A DNA stretch of 64,000 nucleotides. Origin: Serratia odorifera (lineage in GTDB: Bacteria > Pseudomonadota > Gammaproteobacteria > Enterobacterales > Enterobacteriaceae). Shown in pieces: positions 56,115-64,000 of this stretch (position 1 is its first letter; each line of letters opens with the position of its first letter). The notes beneath the pieces are model-generated. The model saw nothing but the letters and a program-made list of their open reading frames with translations. It was not told the DNA's origin and did no database searches. A program made the translations under genes and the position numbers. Location: NCBI RefSeq assembly GCF_900635445.1, contig NZ_LR134117.1:4836001-4900000 (forward strand). Direction: 5' to 3'.

Positions 56115-58355
56115 TTACAGATACTTTTCCAGGAAGTTCAGGGCGTGCCAGAAACCTTCGCCCTGGTTCTTGTGGCCCTGCCACACTTCAGGAATAAACT
56201 GGGCGCCCGGCGCATAACGCAGCAGATCGTCCGCCAGTTCATCGAAGTTGACGTCGCCCTTGCCAATCTGCACGCCTTCGCCATCAACGCCCAACGCATC
56301 GACAATGTGCATGTGTGCGGTATAAGCGCCCACTTTCTGGGTAAACTCGTGCAGATCCCATTGATAGTAGTTACATGCCATCATCGAGTGCGAGGTGTCA
56401 TAACAGATACGGTAACCGTGCTGTTGGCAGAAGGACTGGATTTCATCTGGATCAACAAACAGGTTGTGGTAGCTCTGACCGCCAAAGTGCCATGGGAACG
56501 GAGGCATGGTCTGGATAATGATTTCCACACCATCCTGATTTACCTCTTTCAGCGATTCGGCAATACGATCGTACATCGCCTGACGCGCTTCCTTCGGCAG
56601 GAAACCGGTGGTGTTGAAACCGCCTGCGTTCACCACAATCACCGGACGTTCGGTTTTCGGGAAGTACTGCTTCAGCGCACGGGTAACGTCACACACGCGT
56701 TGCATCTGTTTGATCGAATGTGCACGGTAGGCGTCATCTTCGGTAGCCAAATCCAGAATATGGTCGTTGGCAAACAGTTCCGGGCTGTGTACCGCAAAAC
56801 CGATATCTTCAGGACCGGAGAAGAATTCCGTCAGATCCAGTTCCATATCCTGATAGCTCAGGTGGAACTCAACAAAGTCCAGATTGGATTTGTGCTTCAG
56901 TTTGCTGTAATCGTGGTAACGAACCGGAATGCCAAACGGACGATCAAAATCGTAGTCCTTGGCTTCGATAGCGATTTCGTTCAGATCGGACTCGTAGAAA
57001 TAGCCGCCTTTTTCGTGATCGCGATTGGCTTTTTTACCCACCAGCTGCTCAAGATAGAGCGGCTGTAGGCCTTGGCCCGGGCTTTTCACTTCTACCATTT
57101 CGCGGGTGATGATTTCGCCTTTTTTCAGATCGCGGTTGATGATCAGGCTTTTCGCCAGGGTTTCACGGTTGATCATCTCGCCCTGAGTAATCGCACGCTC
57201 ACCGCCCTGACCCATTGATTCTTCAACTTCACGAATGCGGATCACCATTTCCTTGAATTCTGGCGGCAGCAAGGAAACCTTGTGGTCATTACCTTCCATG
57301 CTTTTATCGATGGTGAAGTGCTTCTCGATAACGCGCGCGCCCAATGCGGTTACGGCGATCGGCACCGAGATACCGCGCTCATGGCCGGAATAGCCGACCA
57401 GGCAGCCGGTCACCTGCTGCAATCGCTTGATATAAGCCAGATTTACGTCTTTAAACGGCGTTGGGTAGGTGGAGTTGCAGTGTAAGATGACAAACTCGGC
57501 GCCCTTCGACTTGAGGAAATCAACCGAACTTTTAATTTCCGCTTCGCTGCACATGCCAGTTGAACAGATCAGTGGCTTACCGGTTGCCGCCAAAGCCCCC
57601 AGCATTTCATGGTTGGTAAAGTCGGCAGAAGCCACTTTGTAGGCTTCCATACCGTAATCTTCAAGCACTTCAAGGCTCTTCAGATCCCAAGGGGTACACA
57701 TCGGCGTCAGCCCCTTGTCTTTGCAATAGTCGAACACTTCCAACAGTTGCTCGTTCGACAGCTGGAACTTACGCAGCAGGTCGATGGTGTATTGCGCACC
57801 CAGGTCGGCTGATTTGTCTTTATCATTACCGCCCTTGTACAACGAGCTCAAATCACGCATCTGGAATTTGACGCAGTCGGCACCGGCGTCAACGGCCAGA
57901 TCAACCAGTTGCTTGGCCAGATTGATATCACCGTTATGGTTGTTGCCAATCTCGGCGATGATGTAGGTCGGTGAGGTTTCGGTAATGGTATGTTTACCGA
58001 TGGTCAGTCCTTTTTCGCTTTCAAGCGCAACGGCAACCAGGCGGCGATAATCGTCAACCAAAGGAATAACGTCAACGCCGTTGGTAAACAGGGTGTCGAT
58101 TTCAGCACGTGGCGCATCCACTTTTTTGTAGCGCACGTTCTGGTTCATCACTTCCGACATTTCACGGTTCAGGTCGAAGTCACCTTGGGTGATCCAGCGA
58201 CGGAAATCGCCGTCAGAAAATGAACCACACAGTTTACCATCTTCGGTAACGATAAAAATAATGCGTTTTTTGTTCGAGTTGATTTTTTCCAGTGCTTTAA
58301 TAATTGTCTCTGTTTCAAACACTAAAAAATCAGAAATCTTTTTCTGAATTAACAT
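56115..58355 (-). CDS. three-domain nonulosonate synthase: CBS pair - NeuB/SAF - xylose-isomerase-like TIM barrel
   Basis: Uninterrupted 746-residue fusion. Residues ~1-115 form a CBS-domain pair (IIFIVTEDGKLCGSFSDGDFRR; VDVIPLVDDYRRLVAV). Residues ~118-390 are a NeuB-type PEP-dependent synthase with the AEIGNNHNGDINLAKQ and GADCVKFQ motifs and GYSGHERG; residues ~398-460 are the SAF antifreeze-like domain (SLIINRDLKKGEIITREM). Residues ~470-746 are a sugar-phosphate isomerase/epimerase barrel of the AP-endonuclease-2 family (CYDTSHSMMA, HMHIVDA, IGKGDVNFDEL, IPEVWQGH as metal-site segments). NeuB proper is ~346 residues. The barrel could make the aldose acceptor and the CBS pair could sense nucleotides. 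It sits 4 bp from the CMP-sugar synthetase gene. Product (sialic acid, KDN or another nonulosonate) is unknown. Confidence 0.85.
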   Translation of the reverse strand: MLIQKKISDFLVFETETIIKALEKINSNKKRIIFIVTEDGKLCGSFSDGDFRRWITQGDFDLNREMSEVMNQNVRYKKVDAPRAEIDTLFTNGVDVIPLVDDYRRLVAVALESEKGLTIGKHTITETSPTYIIAEIGNNHNGDINLAKQLVDLAVDAGADCVKFQMRDLSSLYKGGNDKDKSADLGAQYTIDLLRKFQLSNEQLLEVFDYCKDKGLTPMCTPWDLKSLEVLEDYGMEAYKVASADFTNHEMLGALAATGKPLICSTGMCSEAEIKSSVDFLKSKGAEFVILHCNSTYPTPFKDVNLAYIKRLQQVTGCLVGYSGHERGISVPIAVTALGARVIEKHFTIDKSMEGNDHKVSLLPPEFKEMVIRIREVEESMGQGGERAITQGEMINRETLAKSLIINRDLKKGEIITREMVEVKSPGQGLQPLYLEQLVGKKANRDHEKGGYFYESDLNEIAIEAKDYDFDRPFGIPVRYHDYSKLKHKSNLDFVEFHLSYQDMELDLTEFFSGPEDIGFAVHSPELFANDHILDLATEDDAYRAHSIKQMQRVCDVTRALKQYFPKTERPVIVVNAGGFNTTGFLPKEARQAMYDRIAESLKEVNQDGVEIIIQTMPPFPWHFGGQSYHNLFVDPDEIQSFCQQHGYRICYDTSHSMMACNYYQWDLHEFTQKVGAYTAHMHIVDALGVDGEGVQIGKGDVNFDELADDLLRYAPGAQFIPEVWQGHKNQGEGFWHALNFLEKYL

Positions 58356-58358
58356 ATA

Positions 58359-59048
58359 TTATCTCCCATTCCAATTCTTCAAAATAACTTCTACCACTGC
58401 CCAATCGAGCATGGTGTCAATTTCAAAACTTTCTTCTTCAGACATTTTGTGTGCAACGACCTTACCGCCTAACCGGTTGCCGCTGGACAGCAAAATATCG
58501 CTTTTGGTAACGTAAATTGAGCCGTTCTCTTTCAATTTAATATTTTCAGGCTTGATATCCTGACGGCGAGGACGATTCAGATAATCATAATGTGCTTTGG
58601 GATTATCTTCGTTTTCCCATAAGAAATGCCAAAACTCGCACACGCTCAGCAGTGAATCTGCCTGCTTGTCGATAATCTTGCGCACGGCCAGATCGATGGC
58701 ATCGTCTTTACGTACAGGCGACGTCGCCTGTAGCAGGACGGTATATTCTGGGTGATAACCTTCATGCTCGGCCAGCCACTCCAGAGTATGCAACAAGGCA
58801 GGCTCAGTTGCCGCAGTATCAACCGCCAGATGTGCCGGTCGCATAAAAGGAACTTCAGCGCCATGTTCTCTGGCGACGGCGGCAATGTCTTCACAATCAG
58901 TGGTAACAATAACGCGATCGATTTCCTTGGAGTTCAATGCTTGCTCGATACTCCATGCAATTAAAGGCTTCCCTGCAATATCTTTGATATTTTTTTTAGG
59001 TATACCCTTTGACCCACCCCTTGCCGGAATAATTGCAAGATTACTCAT
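58359..59048 (-). CDS. neuA: acylneuraminate cytidylyltransferase (CMP-nonulosonate synthetase)
   Basis: Activates a nonulosonic acid with CTP to the CMP-sugar donor. The protein has 229 residues, the length of single-domain NeuA/PseF/LegF enzymes. AIIPARGGSKGIPKKNI at residues 5-21 is the signature CTP-binding loop, and LLQATSPVRKDDAI and the C-terminal FEIDTMLDWAVVE carry the metal-binding Asp. It is directly upstream of the NeuB fusion gene. The exact sugar cannot be read from sequence; KdsB is excluded by the signature. The symbol is given for family, not proven substrate. Confidence 0.85.
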   Translation of the reverse strand: MSNLAIIPARGGSKGIPKKNIKDIAGKPLIAWSIEQALNSKEIDRVIVTTDCEDIAAVAREHGAEVPFMRPAHLAVDTAATEPALLHTLEWLAEHEGYHPEYTVLLQATSPVRKDDAIDLAVRKIIDKQADSLLSVCEFWHFLWENEDNPKAHYDYLNRPRRQDIKPENIKLKENGSIYVTKSDILLSSGNRLGGKVVAHKMSEEESFEIDTMLDWAVVEVILKNWNGR

Positions 59049-59128
59049 ATAATATCTCCGCGAATGGAAATTCTGAAATTTGCCAGAAGATAGCTCCCCC
59101 GAACGGAGGAGCCATTGTAACTGATTGA

Positions 59129-61284
59129 TTATTTATATTCGTAAGCGTAATAGCCGTATGCGCTGCCGGATTTATTCTCGACGGCGTTGAGGATAATACC
59201 TTTGATTTCCATGCCATTCTGTTCAAAGCGACGAATACTGACTTCGATCTCTTTCAACGAGTTCACGCCGTAACGGGCTACCAGCAGTGTGGTGCCCACA
59301 TTACGCGCCACAATCGCCGCGTCGGTTACCGCAAGAATTGGCGGTGTATCCACCAGAACGATATCGTACTCTTTGCCTGCCCACTCCAGGAACTCCGTCA
59401 AACGGTTATGCATCAGCAGTTCGGAAGGGTTCGGCGGGATTTTCCCGCGCGACAGGAAGCTCAGATTCTCAATCGCCGTTTTCTTGATGGCCTGCTGCGC
59501 AGAAGCCTGACCAGAAAGTACGTCAGACAGACCGGTACCCAGTTCACAGTTCAGCAATGAATGGGCATAACCTTTACGCATATCCGCATCGACCACCAGG
59601 ATCCGCTGACCCGCCTGGGCAATCACCGCCGCCAGGTTGATACTGACGAAGGTTTTACCAATGCTTGGACTGGCGCCTGAAATCATCAGCACATTGTTCT
59701 TGGCTTCAAGCGAGGCGAAATGCAGGCTGGTACGCAGACTGCGAACCGCTTCGATCGCCAGATCGGCAGGGTTGCCCACCGCCAATAACGTATAGTTTCG
59801 TTGGCTGCTTCTACGCCCGGACAGCATGGTTTCACGGTCGCTTTTCTGTTGCCATTCCGACAGCGGAATGCTGGCGTATACGTTGATGCCTTGCTGTTCC
59901 AGCTGTTCCGGGCTTTCAATACCACGGTGCAACATGGTTTTCAGCAACACAAAACCGGTAGAGAACAGGCCACCCAACAGGGTAACGATCAGCACGATCA
60001 GGGTTTTTTTGCGGTTTGACCGGCCGTGGTTGCGTTACCGCAGGGTCAACGATACGTACGTTACCGACGGTACTGGCTTTGGTGATGCCCAGCTCTTGCT
60101 GTTTGTTCAACAGCTGCATGTAGATTTCCTGGCCGGCCTGTACGTCGCGCGTCAGACGCCAGGATTTCTTGCTGAGTTTTAGGCATGCCGCTGACGCGTT
60201 TGTTGAGCTTGTTCTTTTCCTGCTCCAACGTAGCGCGTTTTTCCATCAAGGCACGGTAAGCCGGGTGTTCTTTGGTGTACAGCTTGGAAATTTCCGCTTC
60301 CTTGAAGGTCAACTCGTTGAGTTGAGCTTCAACGCCAACGATGGTATCCAGCACCGATTTGGCTTCCAGTGATAAATCAACAGAATCGTTTTCCTGACGG
60401 AAACGATTGAGTTTGTCCTCTGCCAGATCCAGAGAATTGCGTACTTCCGGCAATTGCTCTTTCAGGAAATCCAGGCTTTTGGCGGCCTCTTCGGATTTAC
60501 GCTCGACGTTTTGCAACAGATAGTTTTTGCTGATGCTGTCCAGGATCTTGCGCACCAGCAGCGGGTCATCGCCCACCAGGCTCAGCGCCAGCACGCCGGT
60601 ATCTTTGCCCTTATCTTCGACGGTTAACGCATCAAGCAGGTTATTGGTAGCCACCAGACGCGGTAATTTGGCAACGTCGAATACCGTATCAGGCTCCGCG
60701 ATAATTTCGCTGACCAACAGCGATATACCGCCGCCGCTTTCCATTTTGCCGACCTGCCCTTTAATCACTTCCGTCCCGTTCTTGCTCAGAACATAGTGAC
60801 TTTTATCTACTACCGTCAGTTCCAGTTCAAGATCGGCATCGGTTTCAGGCACCGTCAGGCGAGATAACGCGATACGACCTGGCTCTTGCCCGGTCAATCG
60901 TGCCCAGCCACGGCCAAATACAGGGAAATATTGCTGCTGTGCAACGGTATCCAAATGCAAATCGTCAACGGTTTTGCCTGTAACCATCCGCGACTTGATC
61001 AGCTCGATTTCGGTAGAGGAACCTGGCTGACTGTTCGGCAACATTTGCGACAGATCGTTGACAAGAGAATTACCCACGTTTTGCTCGACCTGCACCATGG
61101 CATCAGCCTGATAAATCGGCGTGGCAAACAGTGAATAAATGATACCGCTAACGGTAAACAGCGTGGTGATACCGATAATCAACCATCTATGGTCAAGTAA
61201 AGTACCCAGCAAACGACTCAGGTCGATCTCGTCGTGATTATTGGCCGTCGATAAGCCTGGTTTTGTATTATCAGTCATTGTCAT
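59129..61284 (-). CDS. wzc: capsule-export tyrosine autokinase, two frameshifts
   Basis: Inner-membrane PCP-2a co-polymerase and BY-kinase that controls capsule length and export with Wza. There are two membrane segments (HRWLIIGITTLFTVSGIIYSL; VLIVTLLGGLFSTGFVLL), a long coiled periplasmic domain, and a cytosolic kinase with Walker A GASPSIGKTFVS, Walker A' ILVVDADMRKG and Walker B IVLVDTPP. The C-terminus has the tyrosine cluster YGYYAYEYK. Extra bases at about 60160 and in a run at 60004-60010 (T7 where T6 is expected) break the frame. Corrected length is ~718 residues, the Wzc norm. Confidence 0.92.
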
Positions 61285-61290
61285 CTCTGG

Positions 61291-61725
61291 TTAACGATTT
61301 AGTGCCTGCGCCCATTTTTGAGCGGCTTCATCAAGAAGGCGGTAAACGAATTCAAACGCTTCAGCGCTTTTTCTGTAGGGATCGGGGACTTCCTTCTGCC
61401 CTAACCAGTGGGCAAAAAGCATCGTTTTACCTCTGACCTCCGGCGCCAGCCGGCAGACGGCATCAACGTGCCCCTTTTCCATCACCAGAATCAGCGAATA
61501 CTCACGGCACATTTCTTTTGTTAACTGCCGAGCGACATGATCGTCCAGCGACAGATTATGTTGCTGTGCAACGGCCGTAGCACTTTTATCTGCAGGTTTA
61601 CCCACCAGCGCGCTAATTCCCGCGGACGCAATGTCCTTCTGTGGCAAATGCTGCCTTAGCAACCGCTCACCCGTTGGTGAGCGGCAAATATTGCCGACGC
61701 AGACAACCAAAATAGAATCAAACAT
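61291..61725 (-). CDS. wzb: low-molecular-weight protein-tyrosine phosphatase
   Basis: Cytoplasmic phosphatase of 144 residues that dephosphorylates the Wzc tyrosine cluster. The active-site loop CVGNICRSPTGE is at residues 9-20 (C-x5-R-S), and VPDPYRKSAEAFEFV carries the general-acid Asp. Length and motifs match Wzb/Etp. It lies between wza and wzc with gaps of 11 and 6 bp, the standard group 1 capsule order. Confidence 0.95.
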   Translation of the reverse strand: MFDSILVVCVGNICRSPTGERLLRQHLPQKDIASAGISALVGKPADKSATAVAQQHNLSLDDHVARQLTKEMCREYSLILVMEKGHVDAVCRLAPEVRGKTMLFAHWLGQKEVPDPYRKSAEAFEFVYRLLDEAAQKWAQALNR

Positions 61726-61736
61726 TACAGCGTCCT

Positions 61737-62872
61737 CTACGGCCAGTTACGAATACGCAAAGTACCTTCCGTCAGGTTGTTGAAACCATCGATTGTCGGC
61801 ACCAACTGCGTGATCAAACGGTTCCAGCGGGCCACAGGCGCGGCGGTCACATAAACGATATCGTAAGGTTTAAGGTGGAATTCAGCCCCCATCACCAGCG
61901 CTGTCGCATCCGCCATATTCAGCTGATAGATATTCGCCAGTTTGTTCCCTTCGGTACCGTGCAGCGGACGGATAACAAATATCCCGGTCGCGTCGGCACT
62001 GGCCTGGGAAATGCCTTGCGAGGAGCCCAGGGCTTCGGTCAAGGTCATACCGCTGCGATCCATTTTCAGCGTTGCCGGGGTTTTCACTTCCCCCATCACG
62101 AACACTTTCAGATCGTCGTTGCGCGGGATATACAGGATGTCGCCAGGATAGAGCAGACGGTTTTGCGTCAGATCGCCATTTTGCATCAGCCGCTGTAAAG
62201 ACAGGGTCTGTTCTTTACCGTTATGGGTCAGCACGATATTGCGCCAATCGGCATTTTCCGTCAGGCGCCGGCGGCGTTGATGGCATCCATCACCGTCAGC
62301 GGGACGTTGGTGATCGGTTGTTGGCCGGATTTGGCGACCTCGCCGGTAACATAGGCTTTTTGCGAACGGAATGCGGCAATATTGACGTCAACCTGAGGGC
62401 TTTCGATAAACTGGGCCAGACGGTTGGCAATTTGATCGCGGATCTGCGAAACCGTTTTACCGACCACGTTCACCTTGCCGATATACGGATAGAAGATGCT
62501 GCCATCGGAATGTACCCAGTTACCGGTATCGCTGGCGCTACGGTACTGCCCCGCCGGGGTGGTCAGTTCCGGGTGATCCCAGACGGTAACGTTCAACACG
62601 TCGCCAACGCCGATACGGTATTCATAATTACGCAGCGATGCGTCTAACTCGTTGTTGGGCTGGGCAACCACTTTGTCAGGGCGCATGCGGTCAAGCAGTT
62701 TCGGCGTCATCGGGTATACATTGACCAGCTTGTCAATATCGAAGTCCGCATCTTCCTGTTTGACAACATCCTTGCCTGATGTAGAGAGGTGGGTCCCCGG
62801 GAATATGGTGCAACCACTGAGTATGCTGAGTGATACCAGTAGCGATATCATTTTCAATTGTCGTTTTGCCAT
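61737..62872 (-). CDS. wza: outer-membrane polysaccharide export lipoprotein, one frameshift
   Basis: Octameric outer-membrane channel for group 1/colanic-type capsule. The lipobox LSGC lies near residue 20, DVVKQ follows, and the polysaccharide-export domain YRIGVGDVLNVTVWDHPEL and SLBB repeats are visible. The C-terminus RWNRLITQLVPTIDGF... matches the Wza helix barrel. The frame breaks at about 62265, where one base is missing (GGCGCCTGACG for GGCGGCCTGACG in INAAGGLTENADWRNI). Corrected length is about 378 residues. ATG 62872 is chosen over a TTG one codon upstream. It is the first gene of the capsule operon. Confidence 0.93.
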
Positions 62873-63315
62873 CAAATTTTCATCACTTCAAAGTAAATGT
62901 ATCTGCAAAGCTACAATACTAGCCAGCCTTGGCCTCGTCGCTGTAGCTTTACCAATATGCCTCGGTATATTTCCCCAGCGCGTATGAGGAAAACCTGCAA
63001 TAAAACTTACAGCGTTTATCTGTTATTGAATTAGATAACGGTATTGTTATTAACAAGCGCAACGTACAAAAAAACACCAGCAGCACGCCACCTTCGCTGT
63101 TGAGCACATTATCTGTTGCCTTATTTGTAACCGACCACCGCGTATTGGCGCTGGCACAACGCCCAGGCCAGATACCCCTCACGGCTTACGGTCCAATACT
63201 CAGTAACAGAATGTATACCATTATACAAAATGAAACAGTGACTTTTCCTAAAAATTAACTGGCGCGGCAGGATCCTCGTCAATAAATACTGATTAAACGC
63301 GGATCGCAGGTCAAA
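62873..63315 (-). promoter_or_regulatory. galF-wza intergenic region (capsule operon promoter)
   Basis: About 440 bp, no coding sequence recognised. It must hold the capsule operon promoter, read towards lower coordinates. A segment around 63131-63215 (minus strand GAGTATTGGACCGTAAGCC...) is faintly JUMPstart-like but lacks the ops core GGCGGTAG. No convincing RcsAB box or galF terminator was found by eye. Confidence 0.45.
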
Positions 63316-64000
63316 TTACAGCGTCAGTTGATTGGCCCATGCCTGGAATGCCTTACCCTGAGTCGGGTGGCGCAGGCCATAGGTGACAAACGCTTTCAGG
63401 TAGCCGAGCTTCTCGCCACAGTTAAACGATTCCCCCACCAGCTCCATCGCCTCGACCGGCTTGTTTTTCAACAATGACGCGATGGCATCAGTCAGTTGAA
63501 TACGGCCCCAGGCACCGGGTTCGGTCTGCTCGAGTATCGGCCAGATATCGGCTGACAGCACGTAACGGCCGACGGCAGAATAGTTTGAACGCAGTTGGAT
63601 CTCACGCCCCGGCTTTTCGATAATCGAGGTCATACGGGCGCTTTCACCCGGTTGCAGCGAATTGGTCTCGCACTCGACGACCGAATAGTCATGCAACACG
63701 TTTTCGTCCGCTGCCTGCACCAAAACCTGGCTGAGACCGGTCTGTTCAAAGCGCGCAATCATGTGCGGCAGATTGTCTTTGCTCAAGTCGGCCTTGGCAT
63801 CGTCCAGCAAAATATCCGGCAGCAACACCACGAACGGTGAATCACCTACCAGCGGTTTGGCACAGAGAACCGCGTGTCCCAGCCCTTTCGGCTGCCCCTG
63901 GCGAATATGCATCAGGGTCACGCCTTTCGGGCAGATGGATTGCACCTCGTCCAGAAGTTGACGCTTCACCCGCGCCTCAAGCATCGCTTCCAGTTCAAAA
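63316..64000 (-). CDS. galF: GalF, UTP-glucose-1-phosphate uridylyltransferase-like (N-terminus beyond window)
   Basis: C-terminal part (about 228 residues) of a GalU/GalF nucleotidyltransferase. The open frame continues beyond the right edge (FELEAMLEARVKRQLLDEVQSI read back from 64000). PGAWGRIQLTDAIA is diagnostic: GalF has AWGR where GalU has AGDE, so GalF is preferred. GQPKGLGHAVLC and PDILLDDAKADLS fit both paralogues. GalF marks the conserved left border of enteric capsule/O-antigen loci. It modulates UDP-glucose supply rather than being an efficient pyrophosphorylase. Confidence 0.9.
   Translation of the reverse strand, partial: FELEAMLEARVKRQLLDEVQSICPKGVTLMHIRQGQPKGLGHAVLCAKPLVGDSPFVVLLPDILLDDAKADLSKDNLPHMIARFEQTGLSQVLVQAADENVLHDYSVVECETNSLQPGESARMTSIIEKPGREIQLRSNYSAVGRYVLSADIWPILEQTEPGAWGRIQLTDAIASLLKNKPVEAMELVGESFNCGEKLGYLKAFVTYGLRHPTQGKAFQAWANQLTL

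Noticed and set aside
56115..58355. Two adjacent genes (NeuB and an isomerase) fused by a missed stop or sequencing error
   Set aside because: The frame runs through the SAF-barrel junction (res ~460-475) with no frame shift, stop or ribosome site, so a true fusion is the simplest reading; RT-PCR or proteomics could still test it.
63120..63220. Faintly JUMPstart-like segment upstream of wza on the minus strand
   Set aside because: It shares a few bases (ATTGG...GTAAGCC) but lacks the ops core GGCGGTAG, so no element is claimed.
1..64000. Insertion sequences, CRISPR arrays, tRNA or rRNA genes
   Set aside because: No transposase, regular direct repeats with spacers, or tRNA/rRNA-like sequence was recognised by eye on either strand.

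Overview
The window is about 64 kb of enterobacterial chromosome. The best fit is Serratia, probably the S. marcescens group. The strongest pointers are an S-layer-type protein (SlaA-like) divergent from a lipB-lipC-lipD type I secretion operon, GC-rich housekeeping genes close to Enterobacterales homologues, and the conserved order his operon - wzz - gnd ... galF. Genus and gene names rest on recalled family knowledge; no database search was run.

Layout. (1) 1-2.7 kb: deoxyribose/deoxynucleoside catabolism (deoK-like kinase divergent from deoC and deoR), with two DeoR-type operators around a CRP site. (2) 2.7-6.4 kb: serine uptake and deamination (sdaC-sdaB) behind a long leader with a CRP site and a strong hairpin. 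(3) 6.4-15.8 kb: ordinary chromosomal genes: dacC-type carboxypeptidase, a cystathionine beta-synthase/gamma-lyase pair (reverse transsulfuration), a HAD hydrolase, the gstB/yliI pair, a GNAT acetyltransferase, a CorA-like transporter and yeeZ. (4) 16.0-23.4 kb: the complete his operon with its His-rich leader peptide and attenuator. (5) 23.4-34.2 kb, all on the minus strand: galE, then a JUMPstart/ops element, then a compact O-antigen-type operon (wzx, wzy, two glycosyltransferases, manC, a 3' remnant of manB), then gnd and wzzB. (6) 34.4-42.7 kb: lipBCD exporter (minus) divergent from the 1001-residue SlaA-like cargo (plus). (7) 42.8-62.9 kb, all minus: a Wzy-dependent capsule/exopolysaccharide operon (wza-wzb-wzc, a CMP-sugar synthetase, a three-domain NeuB fusion, wzx, an acetyltransferase, a sialyltransferase-like protein, three GT4 glycosyltransferases, wzy, manC, manB, wcaJ, and a secreted glycoside hydrolase). 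(8) 63.3-64 kb: galF, cut by the window end.

Working together. The galF-gnd interval, usually one surface-polysaccharide locus, here holds three cell-surface systems side by side: a capsule that probably contains a nonulosonic (sialic-like) acid, an S-layer protein with its dedicated exporter, and a short O-antigen operon. The O-antigen operon has manC but only a fragment of manB, so its GDP-mannose supply probably depends on the intact manB in the capsule operon. The NeuB-family protein, fused to an N-terminal CBS pair and a C-terminal xylose-isomerase-like TIM barrel, is the most unusual gene.

Quality caveat. About 28 single-base frame breaks hit otherwise intact conserved genes (deoC, cystathionine gamma-lyase, hisC/B/H/A/F, wzzB, gnd, wzx, galE, lipB, wcaJ, wzc, wza). 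Nearly all are one duplicated or one missing base, and about twelve lie between 19.49 and 22.10 kb. I treat these as probable sequencing/assembly errors and annotate full-length genes across them. No tRNA, rRNA, CRISPR array or insertion sequence was recognised.
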